NCBI RefSeq assembly: GCF_023343835.1
Contig: NC_064440.1
Span: forward strand, 34,975,537 to 35,039,536
From: Lagopus muta
Lineage: Eukaryota > Chordata > Aves > Galliformes > Phasianidae
Reading direction: 5' to 3'
DNA: 64,000 bases
The position numbers and the translations under genes are program-made. Shown piece after piece: positions 24,033 to 38,032 of the stretch. The notes beneath the pieces are model-generated. The model saw only the letters and a program-made list of their open reading frames with translations. It made no database searches and had not been told where the DNA came from. Every line of letters begins with the position of its first letter. Within the stretch, counting starts at the first letter, position 1.

Positions 24033-27000
24033 AGTGCTATTGCATTGCAGGAGGTCATGCACAAGACTGCCTTATTCCACCAGCTGCGTTTTCATACGGA
24101 GTTTGAGAGAGGCATGTGAGAAGGGTGGATAACAAAAGAAGCCTGGGTGAGAGGAAAGGTAATCATAAATGACTCCCATCTGTCCTCTCCTGTTACCTAC
24201 TGCAGATACCAGATTTATGAAGGCTCTGTGTTAGCTCTGGCTTGTTATAAAACCTGGTACCAGCTCTGCCATCAGCAAGCCACTGGGGATACCACCAAGT
24301 GAATACCATTGTATGTCCAATGCTTGCCCCAGGAAGACCCAGATGCTGCCCTTAGTGGGACTCAGAGCAGCAGGCAGCCCTTTGGAGAGCTGCAGAAGGC
24401 ACCACGAGGTCTTCACTTGACTTCCTTGGCAGCCCATCTTTACTACTCGGAGGGAATTCTTTTCCAAGGAATGAATTCAGAGGGAAATGTTCAGCAATCA
24501 GTATTTCCAAAGCTGAGCTGGGTAACCAAGAGAAGGGAGATACATCTGAAAATGCCTGAATTTATTGCTTTGCTGGTGAGAACTGTTTCACAGATAGAAA
24601 GAGGCATGGCCGTGTGCAAGGGGTGAAACTGGGGCAGGAGATGTGCAGGATACTGGAGTGGGGGAAGACAACCTATGGGTGATGCTCTGCTCCTTGGGTC
24701 ATGTATGTGCTGTGTTGCATTTCTCTGCTGCTTGCTTCTGACAGCAGGCAGAAGGGGGGCACCCAAGCAGAGTTTAGTTCTGAAGAAGCTGGTAGGTGAA
24801 AGCACAACAAGTAAAGCTCGAGAAGCTTTAATTCAAATGGAAAAATGGGGTCTTAGCTAAACCAAGCCAAAATTGAAAGCGTCTGGGAGGTTTTTGTCTG
24901 TCTAGCAACCAGTACAAGTATTAACGTAGTGGAAAGAGAGCCAAACCAGAAAATTGCAAGTGCCCTTAAGTAAAAATGTTCTCGTTCTTCAGCCCAAACT
25001 TAAAACACAGCAGAAAAATGAATGCTATTATTTAATGGAATCTATAGCCTTCATTTTCTACTTTCTTAACAGAACCAAAGCCCAAGCAGACCACATCTCC
25101 TGTGTCATGTCTAGACTGTGACTTGTGGGCAGTAAGGTTGTCTGCTCCCTTTGTATACTGAACAAGTACTCACAGTACTTTTACTCAAGGAAGATGCTTG
25201 GTCTCTGGAGAAATATAAGGTCACAGCGATTTGCAGTTGGTAGATACACCACAGGGAGAATTTCTTTGACATCTCTCTTACAAAATAACAAAAGCAACAG
25301 ATTCTTTTTCCTCTACAATCATGACTTGCTGGCTTCTTTTGATATCTCAGATTGGCAGCATGCTGCATGCAAGATGCCAACAGCAAACGCAGCAAGAGAT
25401 TGTTTGTGATGCTTCAGTCGCATTTATGTTCCTAATGATTGTTTCTTGGACAAAGTAAATAATACTTAGTCAAGCTGACATCCTAACTACAGAGTTAATA
25501 GTTATAAGGGATGTTCTCTCTGCTAAAACACCAGATGAGATGTATGCCCCAAACCATCTAGACAATGCGTATCAGCTTGGCAGCCAACTAAAGTGAGGAG
25601 ACCAAATGACTTCCAAGTAACTGATGCACTCCAGAGAGTTCATGAAACCTTCTTCTAGAAAGATCGTTACACCATAAGAACAGCTTTCAGGATGCTGTTT
25701 AAAGGGAGTTTGCTTGGCTGCTTTGGCTTTGTCGACATGGCTCTGTGGGCTTTGAAGTTGTTCATCCTCCTCCCATGAGCTTGCTCTCGTTTTGACCTTC
25801 CTCATACAAAAATAGCTCTTTTTAGTCACAGAAAATATCAAAGGTGTCAGACAATGGCTGGGTTCTTGTTCCCATTGAAATGGGTGGGAACTTTGCCATG
25901 ATCCTGGAGGGGAACGTGATTAGGGCCCTGTAACAGACCTCAGCCCAAGGAGCAGTAGGATCTGATAAGCTGTGATGGCTCAAGACACTACAAGAGGATG
26001 GAGAGGGAGGGGAGCTTTCTTCTTGGGAACACACGGGCCAATCCAGTGTCCATTTGGAGGCCTGTGGGGCAGGGGCTGTAAGCCAGATCTGAGCTCATGG
26101 AGGCTGCAGCAGAGGACAGGATCTCCAAAATGAGTGTCACTGAGCTGGCCAGAGCCAAAGCAACAACGTTGTCCCAACCTGTAGCCCCTCAGGTTGCATT
26201 CAACTCAACCTATGGTTCCTACCTCCTCCTAACCAACAGGTTCTACACCCTACCGACCTACGTGCCTTTCTTCATCCAGTCCACGTGTCATACTCCCACC
26301 ATGGACTCACGCCAGTGTTGTCATCTTGACTCCTAATAACGAGGCTGATACTGTGAAGGCCCTACGTGTCTAAAATGTTGACTTTTGGGGTTTGCAGAGG
26401 TTTTTGGGAGGGGGCGTTTTTCTGGGTTAAAAGAGATTATCTTACCTCCCAGACCTTTCCTTACCCATGACCTTGGTCACAAAACAGCCACAGAAGTTTT
26501 TCCAATAGGAAAAAAACCCTTCTCTTTAGAGCCAGTGGCTGGAATTACCACTCCCAACCTAACTGCCAATTTCTCTGCTGGAGTTCAGGCTCCATCAGAA
26601 GAAACACGGCCCTCCCTACATGTAGAACAGTTTGACATTAGAGACGATGAGACAAAAATAAGAGGAGGAAGCTAAGCACGGGAACGTAATCAAAGGCATC
26701 GAGCCTTTTAAGATAGCGTCTGTCTTAATATTTACAGAATCCCTCCAAAGCCAAGAGACTTCTGCTAGACTTCACAGACTCAATGCTGTTCTGTTCTTGT
26801 TTATGGCTCTGGTGCCAAAGTAAATCGAGGGGCTGATAAACACAGCGCACCCTGCCACGTTCTGTCAATGGACATCTTCCTTGGAATGAAGTGCCTAAGC
26901 AACATGAAAGTGTTTTAATTCTGTTTTATGTTCTCATCCAAACTGCTATTTTCAGATTTATTCTGGAACACCGACTCAGTGGGACTTGTTTTTTTCCCCT

Positions 27001-27360
27001 GCCTCTCCATCACAGCCATCATGCCAACCTGTGTGCAAAGTATCTCACCATTCTCATGTGTTTGGCTTGCAAGTGTCCCTCACGTGGAAATTTGCTCATA
27101 TGAATTCAGAGCAAGCTGCAGGCCTAGGAATGGCTGCACTCAGAAATGTAGAGGTATTTAAAGGGAGCTTTCACTGTAGCCCCTTGTCTTGTTCTGTGTC
27201 TGGACCCTAATTGGAGAAAGGAATTGTGGACCAGAAGGAATTTGGCAGGACTCAAAAACACAGGTTCAGCCCCAGGGCTGTAACATTCTGGGTTGCTGCT
27301 GCCTAAGCACAGCGATTAGTGGCTCTCATCCCACCAGTTTGCTAGAATACAATAGAAGCC

Positions 27361-27388
27361 CTCTAATTGTTAATTAGAGCTAATTGCT
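27361..27388. promoter_or_regulatory. Palindromic TAATT motif cluster
   Basis: CTCTAATT (27361-27368) and AATTAGAG (27372-27379) form a perfect 8-bp inverted repeat with a 3-nt spacer, followed by a third TAATT at 27381. TAATT cores are typical homeodomain sites; regulatory function is inference. Confidence 0.35.
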
Positions 27389-29244
27389 CACCAGGAAGGA
27401 ACTCGGGCTTTAGCTAATGATCAGAGATAGCTCAAGGCTCCTGGATGGAGGCTGGAAGCCCCCAGGCAGGGTGCCTGCAAAAGGGCTGCCTTGCTCCCTT
27501 CCTTCTCCAGCATCTGGGCCGGGGCTAACCTAAGCTGTCCTAGGCCATTACCTCCCCCTGCATCGGACCTGCACCCTACAGGGGCAGCGTTTGATGAGAA
27601 AATCCACCAAATCCTTTTTCCTTGCAAGAATGTCATGCTAGAGGGAGCTCGGATATGTGGTGGGAAAAGAGGACAGAGGTGTGTCTAATAGGTGTCTGGT
27701 GCTGAGTTTCACAAAGCAATTGCAACCTGGAGGTGAGTTGGGACGATGGGCTGACTTGTTGGGGAAGAGAATGCGTGCAGCAGAAGCCACAGCATGAAAG
27801 GAGGCTGGGGGTAAATGCACGGGGTCAGCCGGGTTGTCTCTTGTGGGTTTGTTGTTGCAGGGTGGAATGCAAGCAATTTCTTGGCACTATTTTTCCACAG
27901 GATATTAGCATTATAAAAGGGAGCTGCCGAGAAGGAATAGTTAAGATAACTGCTGTTGGCTCTGTTCATCATCTGCATTGAGTCTGCTCCATCCTTATCC
28001 AGTTCGTGTAGCCTGAGGAACACTGCATTCAGCGTGGCAAGACCTCTTGTTCCTCATGCCCTCCCTTCCAGCCCCTGCTGTCTCAGGGCATTGGGGGCAT
28101 CTCCTTCTGTAGCAGTATGCTCCCTGCAGGAGGTGTGCCACCTCAAATCTGAAGGAAAGGGCTTCTTGGCAAGGACAAAACAACAGATAGCTGCCTTCTT
28201 TCCTTCCCTGACATGTAGGAAAAGATCCCAAGTGGGTCTTTGTGTTTGTTCTGGCTCTAGTTTGCTTTAGGTATTTAAGGTTTCAGCAGGCTAATGAGCC
28301 TGTGGTATCCAGGGAATGCAGGCATGGACCGAAAGTCAATGGAGGGATGCTGAGGGAGGGGAAATAGTGTGAATGTGCCCCTCCTTTCAGTCTCTCCTCA
28401 AAGCTATACTGTGGCTCCTCGGGGAGTTTGCTGTTTGGAAGGTTTTTGTCCTTCCTGCAGCAAGAAGAATTTGGCTTCCCTGTCCCACTTCATCCTTCAT
28501 CCCTCCATTGAGATCATGACAGCTGGGTGGTTTTCTGGGGGTGGGAAAGCACCTCTGTGCCTTCTCTCACAGCAAGGTGAAAATCTTGCTGTTCATCAAG
28601 CAAATGTAGAACCTCTCCATTCTGGGGGAAGGAGCTTTCTGTCATTAGAGCAGATTCACCTAAACTTTGAGGCTCAATTTATGTTTGGTACAAATTCATG
28701 CAACGCCTTGGAGGAGCCTTCTTGTTCCTCCCCTCAAGGTCATACGCGCAAGACCTGCCCTGGGAAATCAAACCAAAGTCAAAAAATGAAGTTGGAAAAA
28801 CAGCTGTTTATGATCTTCCCCTCCCACTTTGTCAGTATCAGATCCAAACCAGATTAGATTAAATTGTACCAAAAAGTGTCCAGATTGCATGGTTGTACGG
28901 TGGCCAAGAATGAATGAGTTTTCTTGATCCCAGGTCCCCACTGCAATTTCTTCTGCATTCCTCTGGCCGCCCACTCACATTGAGCAATGAATGCATGCCA
29001 TTTCCAGGACCACCAGGAGAAAAGTGAATGTTTACCAACTGAAAATTGCCCTTCAGTCTGTTGGGAAGGCATTTGGTCCTCGTTGGGATAAGCGCTGCCA
29101 TAACAGAAATGGAAGATGGCAGCTCTCATCACACCGCAAAGACAGCAGGAATGCAACAATTCTATCCTTCCCCAAACCTCAGCCTGTGGGATAATCACCT
29201 ATAGCTTGTCTCCTCATCATCACTGTGCTCAGGTCACAGCCATT

Positions 29245-29305
29245 TATGTATTTATAAATGTAGATAAGATCCCATTGCAGTCTTTTCTTCTTCAGACTGA
29301 ACAGC
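29245..29305 (-). mobile_element. Old CR1 fragment (internal 3' region)
   Basis: TTTATAAATGTAGATAAGATCCC and CTTCTTCAGACTGAACAGC match the order of the reverse complement of the CR1 region that encodes the end of ORF2. Short and diverged. Confidence 0.55.
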
Positions 29306-31806
29306 TGCATACAGCAACTGTTGTCCTCCAGGATGGAGTTGACCTCCATATGCCGTATTGCTCAGAGGTGTTGTGTGAAAGTATTTGGGGTGAAATGACT
29401 AAAGGTACCCAATTGCAGCTGAGAATTACAGGCTCCCTGTGATCTCTGGGACCTGACAGTGAGCACAGAAAGTAACACAGCACTTGGTTCAGTTGTAGGA
29501 GGATGAGATTCAAGTCTTTGCTCCAGTGCAGACTTCTTGCTCCATGCTACAATTCCCTGTCTGTGAGATGATGTTACACTGTGCTGGAGGAATGAGGCTT
29601 ATTCTGGAGAAGCAGCCACGTGATGAGGTCCAGGTTGGAATAAATGCATCCTTCCACTGGTAAATACTCTGCAAGGGGGTAAACAGGGCGTAAATGAGAT
29701 TTGCAATTCTAAGAGATTTAAAGCAGCTTTAGGAAAGTCTGGCAGGTGTGGGAGCACTTCATCATAACAGAGCAGGGCAGCTGCCTGGTGATGAGCTCTG
29801 CTGGAGGTACGCACCCTGCATGCTGGGCCCTCTTCTTAGCCTTGTTCCTGCACATGGGATGGTCATCCCATAAGGTTCCTTTTTAATAGAGGGGTGTAAG
29901 GTAAATAAATGAATAAGACCTGTGCTCAGTTGTCCTCGGACATTACTTACTTCTACTGACAAATGCCAGCTGTTGAGATTGTTCCAAGTTACAGCTGCCT
30001 CATGATGTCTTTCCCCATATGTTGTAAAGTGAGCTGAGTTTTTTGGGTCCAGTGTCTTCTGAAAGACTGGGAGAGCATGGGTGATATGCTGGAGCTTTGC
30101 AGTAGCTGCAGAAGTAAGACAAGAAGAGGGAAATCTCAGTAACAGCATGCAGCTTGATGGAAACATGGCATGAACACTGCAAGGATAAGGCATTCCTTGC
30201 CATGAAAAGGATGACTGCAGATTTACCAGCAGATCAAATTGCTGCTGAGTTTTCAAAGTGGTGGCAAGTGAGGCTCCTCAGGCCATGCAACCAATGTGGT
30301 GAGTGAAAACACACAGCCCTTACAGAGGAGTGCTTTGGGTAAAAATCTGTGGAGTTTAATGCACTCAGATGGTAAATGAGATAACAGATTTGATCAACAG
30401 CCAGTAGTTTTATGGGTAGTGGATAGTGACGTGAGCACTGATGTCAGATTAGTTCAGAACTCCATGAAGCATGTCACTAATCAGCAGAGGCGATTGAATC
30501 TGTGCTTTAAAATATGTAATTGCCCCCAGATGACCTTAAGTTGCTGCTCGGCAATGGCTGGTGCAGCAGATGCTATAGCAGGAGGGAGGCTGCTTATTGC
30601 TAAGGGGACGTTTTGAGTTTGACAGCTCTGGCAGCTGTCTCTTGAGACCATTCTACAAAACCTTGGGATTAATGAAAATGCTGCTCAAACAGGGGTGTAA
30701 AATAGAGAGCTAAATTGTTGGGTTTTTTTAGAGCTGAGCAAAGGCAAATGGTTTGAAAGCCATCGGTCCATACCTGATAAGGTGACCTGAAGGCACCTCA
30801 TGACATTTGCCAGGTCTTGAAGGGAACATCCCTTCCTCTCCATGGAGGGTCATAGCTCCTTTCCAGAGCTGGGCAAGTTCACCAGCAGATCTGGTCTAGA
30901 TCTGTGGTCCAACCTGTCCCAGAGCTGTTGGACTTGCTGGCTGAGGTCCAATTTATACAAATATATATAACATTTATATAACCAATAACTATTTATATGT
31001 GTTTTAATGAGCATATTCAGCAAGCCCACGAGCCTTTACTAATTACAAAATGGTTCAGGTCTAAGCCTCCCCTGACCATTAACCATTTTCTTGTTCTGGA
31101 TTTAAAGTAGGTCAGACTTGACTTTTCAAGCAGTCTAAAACAAGTAAATAGCATAATAGTGAAACAAATCATGCCACTGATCTGTATGCAAACTGGTGAG
31201 CCTCAGGCGTTACAAATGATTTACTAGAAATTTCAATGAAGTCTGCATGGATGAATTATGGATGGCAAAAACTGGGAATGCAATTTAGCCTTGAAAAGGA
31301 GAAAAAGAATAGAGTGTAACAGTTTTCCTACCATATTTATTCTTTTCAGAAGTTTGATGACATTGGGACATAACTCCTGATATACTTCTAAAGTGGTGTT
31401 TTTCTTCCAAAATAAGATTGCACTGTAGAAACACTTGTGATAACCTATTTTCATCACAGCTGCCACAACAGCCACGTCAGCTTTTTCAACAGCACAGAGC
31501 AAAGTTAAGCACCTCAGGTGGGAGATACAGGCACGGTGGACACGGGCTTTTCACATCACTGCTTCAGTCCTACCTAGCCTTTTTCACATCCTGCTATGCC
31601 CAAAAAGGACCATCTGCCTCGGTTCAGTCAGCAGAGCCATCTGCAGAGAAACCAAATGTTTTAGTGCACATTTTTAATTCCTTTAAGTACCTCCTGCTGA
31701 ATAATGAATGCATCTTGCAGGCACGGCACCTCTTTTCCTGCTCAGCTGTGGCTTTTGTGAGGCATGAAGATGGGGCCATCAAGCCAAAGCAAGCATTTGG
31801 GCATGT
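29306..31806. other. Intergenic, nothing recognised
   Basis: No supported gene; a very AT-rich stretch lies at about 30950-31020. Confidence 0.5.
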
Positions 31807-32000
31807 AGAATCACAGAATTATAAAGTGGTTTGGGTTGGAAGGTACCTTAAAGCCCATCCAAGTCCCAACCTCTGTCATGTATAGGGTTGCCCCCACCAG
31901 CTCAGGTTGCAGAGGGCCCCATCCAGCCTTGCTCTGAGCACCTCCAGGGATGGGGCTCTCCAGCTCTGGGCAGCAGTGCCAGCTACCACCTGTGCCACAC
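31807..32000 (-). mobile_element. CR1 LINE 3' fragment
   Basis: AGAATCACAGAATTATAAAG, GGTTGGAAGGTACCTTAAAG and GGCCCCATCCAGCCTTG follow CR1 reverse-complement order. Confidence 0.88.
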
Positions 32001-33294
32001 CTGGTTTGCCAGTGATGACAACTGGTGATCGATCTCACTGTCCTTACCCTCATTTCATCATGTTTTCTACTCTTGTCCTTCAGAGGAGGGATGATGAGAG
32101 TGCAGCATGGCACAGCCAAGATGCCCATGGGTATGAAACCACTGCAGCCAGCATGGTTTTCTGCCCATAACTCCCATCTCCATTACAGCGATGGGGTACT
32201 GTGCTGTGGAGCAGTCGGGCTCTTCCTTACTGCTGCCACTCTGTGCCTCCCCCAGCTCCCTGCTCCAACCACTGCAATGCTGCCTTCACTGCCCAAGAGT
32301 AAGGCACAGCCCTGTGTGTTAAGAGCTATGATCAAAGCCGTTCAGTGCTCTGTGCTTTCCTGTTTGTCCCAGCAAGAGAGCTGCTCTGACCAGATAGGAA
32401 TGGGGAACGTGCTCTCGGGGAGGTGAGAGCCCTTTGAACTGAGGACTGCGTGGCATAAAAAGAGCATCGTTGTTTCTGCAGCCCTCCCTCCTCCAAACCC
32501 AGGAAGAAATGACTCCGACAAAGTTATTGCTGCTGGTTGCACAGAAGCATTTGGAGCATGGCTGCCTTATGCTTATGGTTTTTCAGGCTGTGTTTCTGTG
32601 CCATTTGAAGGCCTGGAGGAGGGACAGTGGCCCCACGCAGCCCCATGTGCTTACTGCCAGCCTGTCTGTCCTTCTGTTCCCTGCATTACTCTCTGGGGTC
32701 CTGAGGGTGCTGTGGACAAAAGCACCCCTTTCTGCTGAGAACAGTTCTGCATCCAAGTTATTCTGCTTCCAGGCTTTTCATTACTGATTTTTATTTGGCC
32801 AGCCAGCACCAAATCCAGCCCCACAGCGTCTCTGCTGACCCCGGGGGTGAATTTGTCTCGAGATGTTTCTATCACAAAGCCATCAAAACCAATTTCCTCC
32901 GATCTGACTGACTTGAAATCCCGGTGGAGGCAATTCATCTACTGCTGGATGTGTGATATTACAGCAAATAAACATCAGAGACAGGAATGCCTTGCTGGTG
33001 ATGAGAAATCTGGTCCTGTGATGAGAGGTTATGAACCTTTCTTATCTTATCTGTTGAGTTGTGTAATGAGAAACCTGGCGCAGCAGCAGCAGCTCATGCT
33101 GAGCTGTTCCCAAGGCTCTTGGACAGCACGGGGATGTCCAGTGGGCAGCAGCTGGGATGGGGACATTGGCCCCATGCAGGTGAGGCCACTTGGTGCAGCA
33201 TGATGGGACTCATGTCTTCCAGGATCAAAGCTGTGTCACCAGGGTTGGCTGCTGGCACCACAGTGCATGCCCTCTGCCTTGTTCCCTTCATCTC
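32001..33294. other. Intergenic, nothing recognised
   Basis: Unique-looking sequence between CR1 copies; no supported gene. Confidence 0.5.
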
Positions 33295-33510
33295 AGAGTC
33301 ATAGATTCATAAAGGTTGGAAAAAACCTCTCAGATTCCCAAGTCTAACCCCAACCCACCCCACCATGCCCACCATGCCCACATCCCTCAGTGCCACATCC
33401 CCACAGTTACAGAACATCTCCAGGGACGGTGACCCTGGCACTCCTTGCTAGCTGTGCCACTGCAGCACTGCTCTTCTGGAGAAGAAATTGCTCCTAATAT
33501 CCAACCTGAA
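33295..33510 (-). mobile_element. CR1 LINE 3' fragment
   Basis: It starts GAGTCATAGATTCATAAAGG and carries the CCCACCATGCCCAC segment shared with the copy at 261-440, then AGAAGAAATTGCTCCTAATA. Same subtype as that copy. Confidence 0.88.
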
Positions 33511-34989
33511 ATCTTCTGCTCATACTCTCCTTAACTTATCAGAGCATTGTGGCCCCTCTGAGGTGCCCACGACCAGCACACAGGGTATGGAGCTCATTTC
33601 CACTCCATAAGGGACCGCAGACAACAAGGATATAAGGATCTATGATTGTCTTCTACCTCTTCTTTCTGCCGAGGGTAGCTGCTGCTCTGCTATGTGTCTG
33701 CTGAGAAGGCTAACCCATGCAGGCAAATCAATTTGCTAGGAATAAAAAGAAAACTGGTGGCAGAAGCAGGATGGGCCCAGGTCCCCTGGCACTGCACCGC
33801 TTTGCTGGCAGCTGTATGTACAGCAGCAAGGAGGAAATGTGGGGGCTTAAGTGATTTAACTTCAGGAGCAGAGCAGCAAAGTGAAATCCACTTATACAGG
33901 CTAATTGATAGCAAATGATTCCGTAATTAGAAATTAAGACCTGTCCCCTAACTTAAGAGGAGGAACAGGACCAACCAATGAGCTGAGGGGTATATTTGTG
34001 ACTGTGGGTTTTCCTTCGGAGATGCTCTTGTCCATTAACTTTTCATGACATAAATTTGTTTGCCTTAATATATCCAGTTAGAAGCATTTTCAGATGCATT
34101 ATTTACGGCCTGAAAATAAATACTGGATGCTCAGGCTGTGCTTTGTGAAAGCTCAGCGCGCCTTGCCTTCTCACTCAATTATTGATTGTGTTTTCCACTG
34201 CATTTGAGACGCTCTGGCGTGCACAGGGGAACATCCTGCCTTGTTTACTTGCTCATTCTATCTCTCAAAGTCTCAAAAAACTCATTCGGCGATGGATTTG
34301 GGGCTTTTATCCCCACTCTGTATTTCACTCGTGTCACAGGAGAGAATTTATTTCAGATGCTGCGGCCCCATCGGCGAGCTGCCAGCCTCAGGAATTTCTC
34401 ACCACAGGTACTGATTGGGCAACAGAATGAGATCCACTTGATATTAGGAAGGGAGATGCCAGGGATGATGCATTTCCACCGCCGGTGGCAAAGGTGAGCA
34501 TTGCACTCTTGCTGGCTGGATGAGCACAGGAAAGGTACCTCCAGCATCCAAGGTTGACTACAAGGCCAGACAGATGCTTTTCTCACATTAGGGACTTTTG
34601 TGTCTCTCTCTGTGTGGGCTTTCTGATGTTTAATAAGGCATGAGCTTCTCTTGCATTTTTTTTTCCGTACTGAGGCATTTGTGGGATCTGTCTTCTCAAG
34701 ACAGATGTCACTTGATGTAAATTGTTGCCAGGATAGACTTATCCTTGGAATTGCCACACTTGTGTTGGATTTGATTGGCATTAGCCTGGAGGCTCCTCAG
34801 GGAGGACAGCAGCCTGCCAGCCAGCTTGGTCCTCACCTTCTGTAGGAACCAGGCACCGTGGGATTATAGGAGTATTGAAAGGTTGTGGAGGTTGAATAGA
34901 GGCAAGCTGTGAAAGCCAAGTCAGTGAGATTTGTGGAGGGAAATGCATTTGCACAAACATCCCACCTGGAAAGCTGCAAACAGGTTGGC

Positions 34990-35027
34990 AGGTGTATTTG
35001 GGGAATGTAGGTGTATTTGGGGAATGT
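34990..35027. repeat. 19-bp perfect tandem duplication
   Basis: AGGTGTATTTGGGGAATGT occurs twice with no spacer and no mismatch, suggesting a recent slippage or a polymorphic site. Confidence 0.92.
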
Positions 35028-36473
35028 GGTCCCTGGGCTACCAGGCTCCTGGCTCCTGGGAGATGCCAGTGCCTAAGAAGTGCTCGCCCTCAGCTGCTGT
35101 CAGGAGGTCTGCCTCAAATTTGCTGCTTGGCTGTCTTGCTTTGCAGCTGAGACTCGACACAAATGGCACGGCTATGGGAAAGGGTTCTGCTCTCCATGAA
35201 ATGCTTCTTCCCATCAAAAGCTGCTTTGAAAGATGCTTTTTGATTAATGGGATGCTGCAGCATCACTTGAGACAGGTCTGAGTAAAGGGATGAGCGTTGT
35301 CAGAGGCAAAAATAATGCAGAACCTGTTTCATTTGTGTGGCATCAGGGAATTTCACATCCCAGCTCCTTCCAGCGTGGCAAATTGGAGCCACAGAGCTGG
35401 AAAACGCAGTGGGCTTGCAGCCCTAATTAATACTGCAAACAATCTAGGAACAAGACGCCATCAGACAGGCTCCAGATAAGTCCTTAACCTGGCCTCCAGC
35501 ACGTTTGCAAAACCCTGGTCTAAAGCCAGTGGGAAATTCACCGCTGACTTCAAACGGAGCAGCATTGCACCCAAAGGCCTCCTCCTGCAGCCTGCTGCTC
35601 CTGTGCCATGCCAGGAGGGCACACAGGGAATGCAGGAAGGGTCCTGCCATAGGGGGACTACATGCTGTCTTCAGGATGCTCTTTGGGATGCAACCTGCAC
35701 GTCTCATCTGCTTCATAGCTGTCTGCTTTAGTAACCCCCAGGATCAACCCGGGATGCCTGAGACCCTGGCACTGCTTCGCCTTAGGAAAGAAGTGCAAAT
35801 TGTGGACTCATAAAACAGGGAAGAAAGAAAAATGTAAACCTGAGTGCTTCCTGTTCTCTTTTTCATGCTTACAAGAAAGCAATTCAGGCTTGGCGCTCGC
35901 ATTTATTAAACAAAAAATTCTTGTGACTTCATTTCTTTCCAGAGCAGTCAACCAAACTGCTTGATATGCCGTGACCTTGAAACATAATGAAGCATTGAAA
36001 AGCAAATCCGGTGGTACAGAAAGGAAGTGTGTTTTACCATGCAAGAGGAGGTACTGAGGTCCAAGTGAGAAACAACTGAGCAGTTATCTCTGATGGCTTA
36101 AATCTCATCCAGGCAGGGCTTGCACAAGACAAGCTTTGTTAGGAGTGCTGTACGCTGGGCAAAGTGTGGAGAGCTCTGCCGAGGAGCACCTGGCATTTGG
36201 TGTGCATCTGACATTTAGCATCGTTTTGCAATGGTCTAATTCATCATGTTACCCTTTGCTCTTGTTAGTGTGTGATAACCCCAAGGACATGGCCCTGCCT
36301 GGTGGCAGTGACCAGTGCCAAGCACCATCTGACCTGGCTACCACTGCAGTGTCCTTGGGGTATGGGAACAGAGGATGTCCTGCACAGGCAAGAGAGGTTT
36401 GCATGTGTTTGCACCTGCCAGGGGAGGGACCCTGCATCCCTGCCTTGGAGATGGTAGGAGAAAACATCTTTTA

Positions 36474-36511
36474 ATGGATTTGCATTAATTGCTAATTAAC
36501 TGTTAATTACA
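36474..36511. promoter_or_regulatory. POU octamer plus TAATT cluster
   Basis: ATTTGCAT at 36478-36485 is the canonical octamer for POU factors. It overlaps the start of a run of TAATT/TTAAT cores (36484-36508), giving clustered homeodomain-type sites in about 35 bp. Seen directly; enhancer activity is inference. Confidence 0.35.
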
Positions 36512-38032
36512 GCACAGAGTATCTGTGCAGCTCTGACATCCAGGAGATGCTATACAACGCAAAATCAGATCTCCGGTGTCTCCTATTGGGTAAGCAGCCA
36601 TGTACCCTGAAATACGGTCAAGATGGCAAATTGTGTTGCTGTGCTAGATGTACAAGATGGGGACAGTGCAACACAGCTGTGGTGAAGTGATCGTGAAGGT
36701 TTTGGCTTGAGACAAAGTGCTAACTGTCGTGGGCTGGATGCTGCCTGATAGAGAGGACCCAGGGCTGCAGGTAGGAACAGGAAGGTGAGAAGCTGGGGGA
36801 TGACTCAGGGATGTGCAGCTTTAGCACCCAGCGTTAGCTTTGGGAAGAGAATGTAGCCATAAATCATCCTCACGTGTCCCTGACAGCTGCTGTGACACTG
36901 CTAAGTGGGCAGGTGCTTGGACAGACCTTGCTCTTGTTACCTTGTGATTTATGGGCCTGATCTCTCCTGAATTTTTATGCTAGTTCCTCACTCCTGTTTG
37001 CAAGCACATTTGAAGGCCTGGGACTGCCATTTCTCCTGTATCTCTTGACACCTAAGCCCTCTGATAGGCAGATAGCAGGGAGCCAAAGGGGTTCACAGTT
37101 TTATCCTCTGCTTTTATCCAGCACAAGGAGACTTGCACCTGGTTTCCCTGGGATGGATTTGAAGAAAATGATGTTTCCTTCAGGTTTGTATCAGGTGCCT
37201 TCATTCCTTGAGTTCAAATCTGAATTCTTATAGGAGAGACAGGTGAACACAACAGCCAGCCTTGAGGCCAGAGCTTATCCAGAGGCAGCTGGGGCTCACG
37301 GGGCTGGAAAGGATGACATGAGCCGTAGAAGCTAGCTGGCTGTCACACTGCTTGCACTGAGGTGGAAATGACTGTGGGCAGAAGATCTGGCAGATCATCA
37401 CATTTATTGGTGCTGATGATGGGAAACAGCTGTTCCTAGCACAAGTCGGTGCAATCACCGTTTCAATTAACCATATTGATTAATACAGCAGCTCAGCAAA
37501 CATCCTAGATGAGGCTGCCTGCCACCGAAGATGTGAAATTACTGTGCACCACTCTGGTTCAATGAGGCTGAAACAGGCACCTGCTTTATCGTGCTATTAC
37601 GTGAGAGGTGGAAAAGGTGTAGCAGGGATTGCAAACGAGTAGATGACAACGTGTTGCTCCCCAAGTCTCTGACCCAGAGAAGATGCGATGCTCTTTAGAT
37701 GTACAGGGGGAATTGGGTAGAAAGGAGAAAGGCTGGCTTTGAGCCTCCAAGGGACACAGAAGGGCATCCTGAAGTCCTGCTTAGCTGTAAAGCAGGGATT
37801 CCCCATTAGCTGGACACTTCTTCCCTAAAGATGATAAAGCAGATGCACCTCAGTGGTTAGCTGTAGATAGAGCTGTCACTGAACCCTGGCTTTTTTTGCA
37901 GCTTCCGTCATTCTGTTGCCAGGAGAATATCCATCATGAACAAAAACTCTTTTGTTTTGTGCAGTTGGACTCAGGGAGGAGGAGAAAGTCTGCATGGGAA
38001 ACCGCGGCATTAACTTGGGGGTTGCCACCTTG

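Larger units (their letters stand above)
21342..29244. other. Intergenic, AT-rich, possible conserved elements
   Basis: About 7.9 kb with no supported gene and very few CR1 remnants. It holds the hairpin at 22103-22149, an AT-rich stretch at 22480-22960 with a texture reminiscent of conserved non-coding DNA, a 15-bp tandem duplication (24003-24032) and a homeodomain-type palindrome (27361-27388). Confidence 0.5.

Noticed and set aside
30770..30930. Possible diverged CR1 fragment (GGTCCAACCTGTCCC region)
   Set aside because: Too few ordered CR1 landmarks to support a call.
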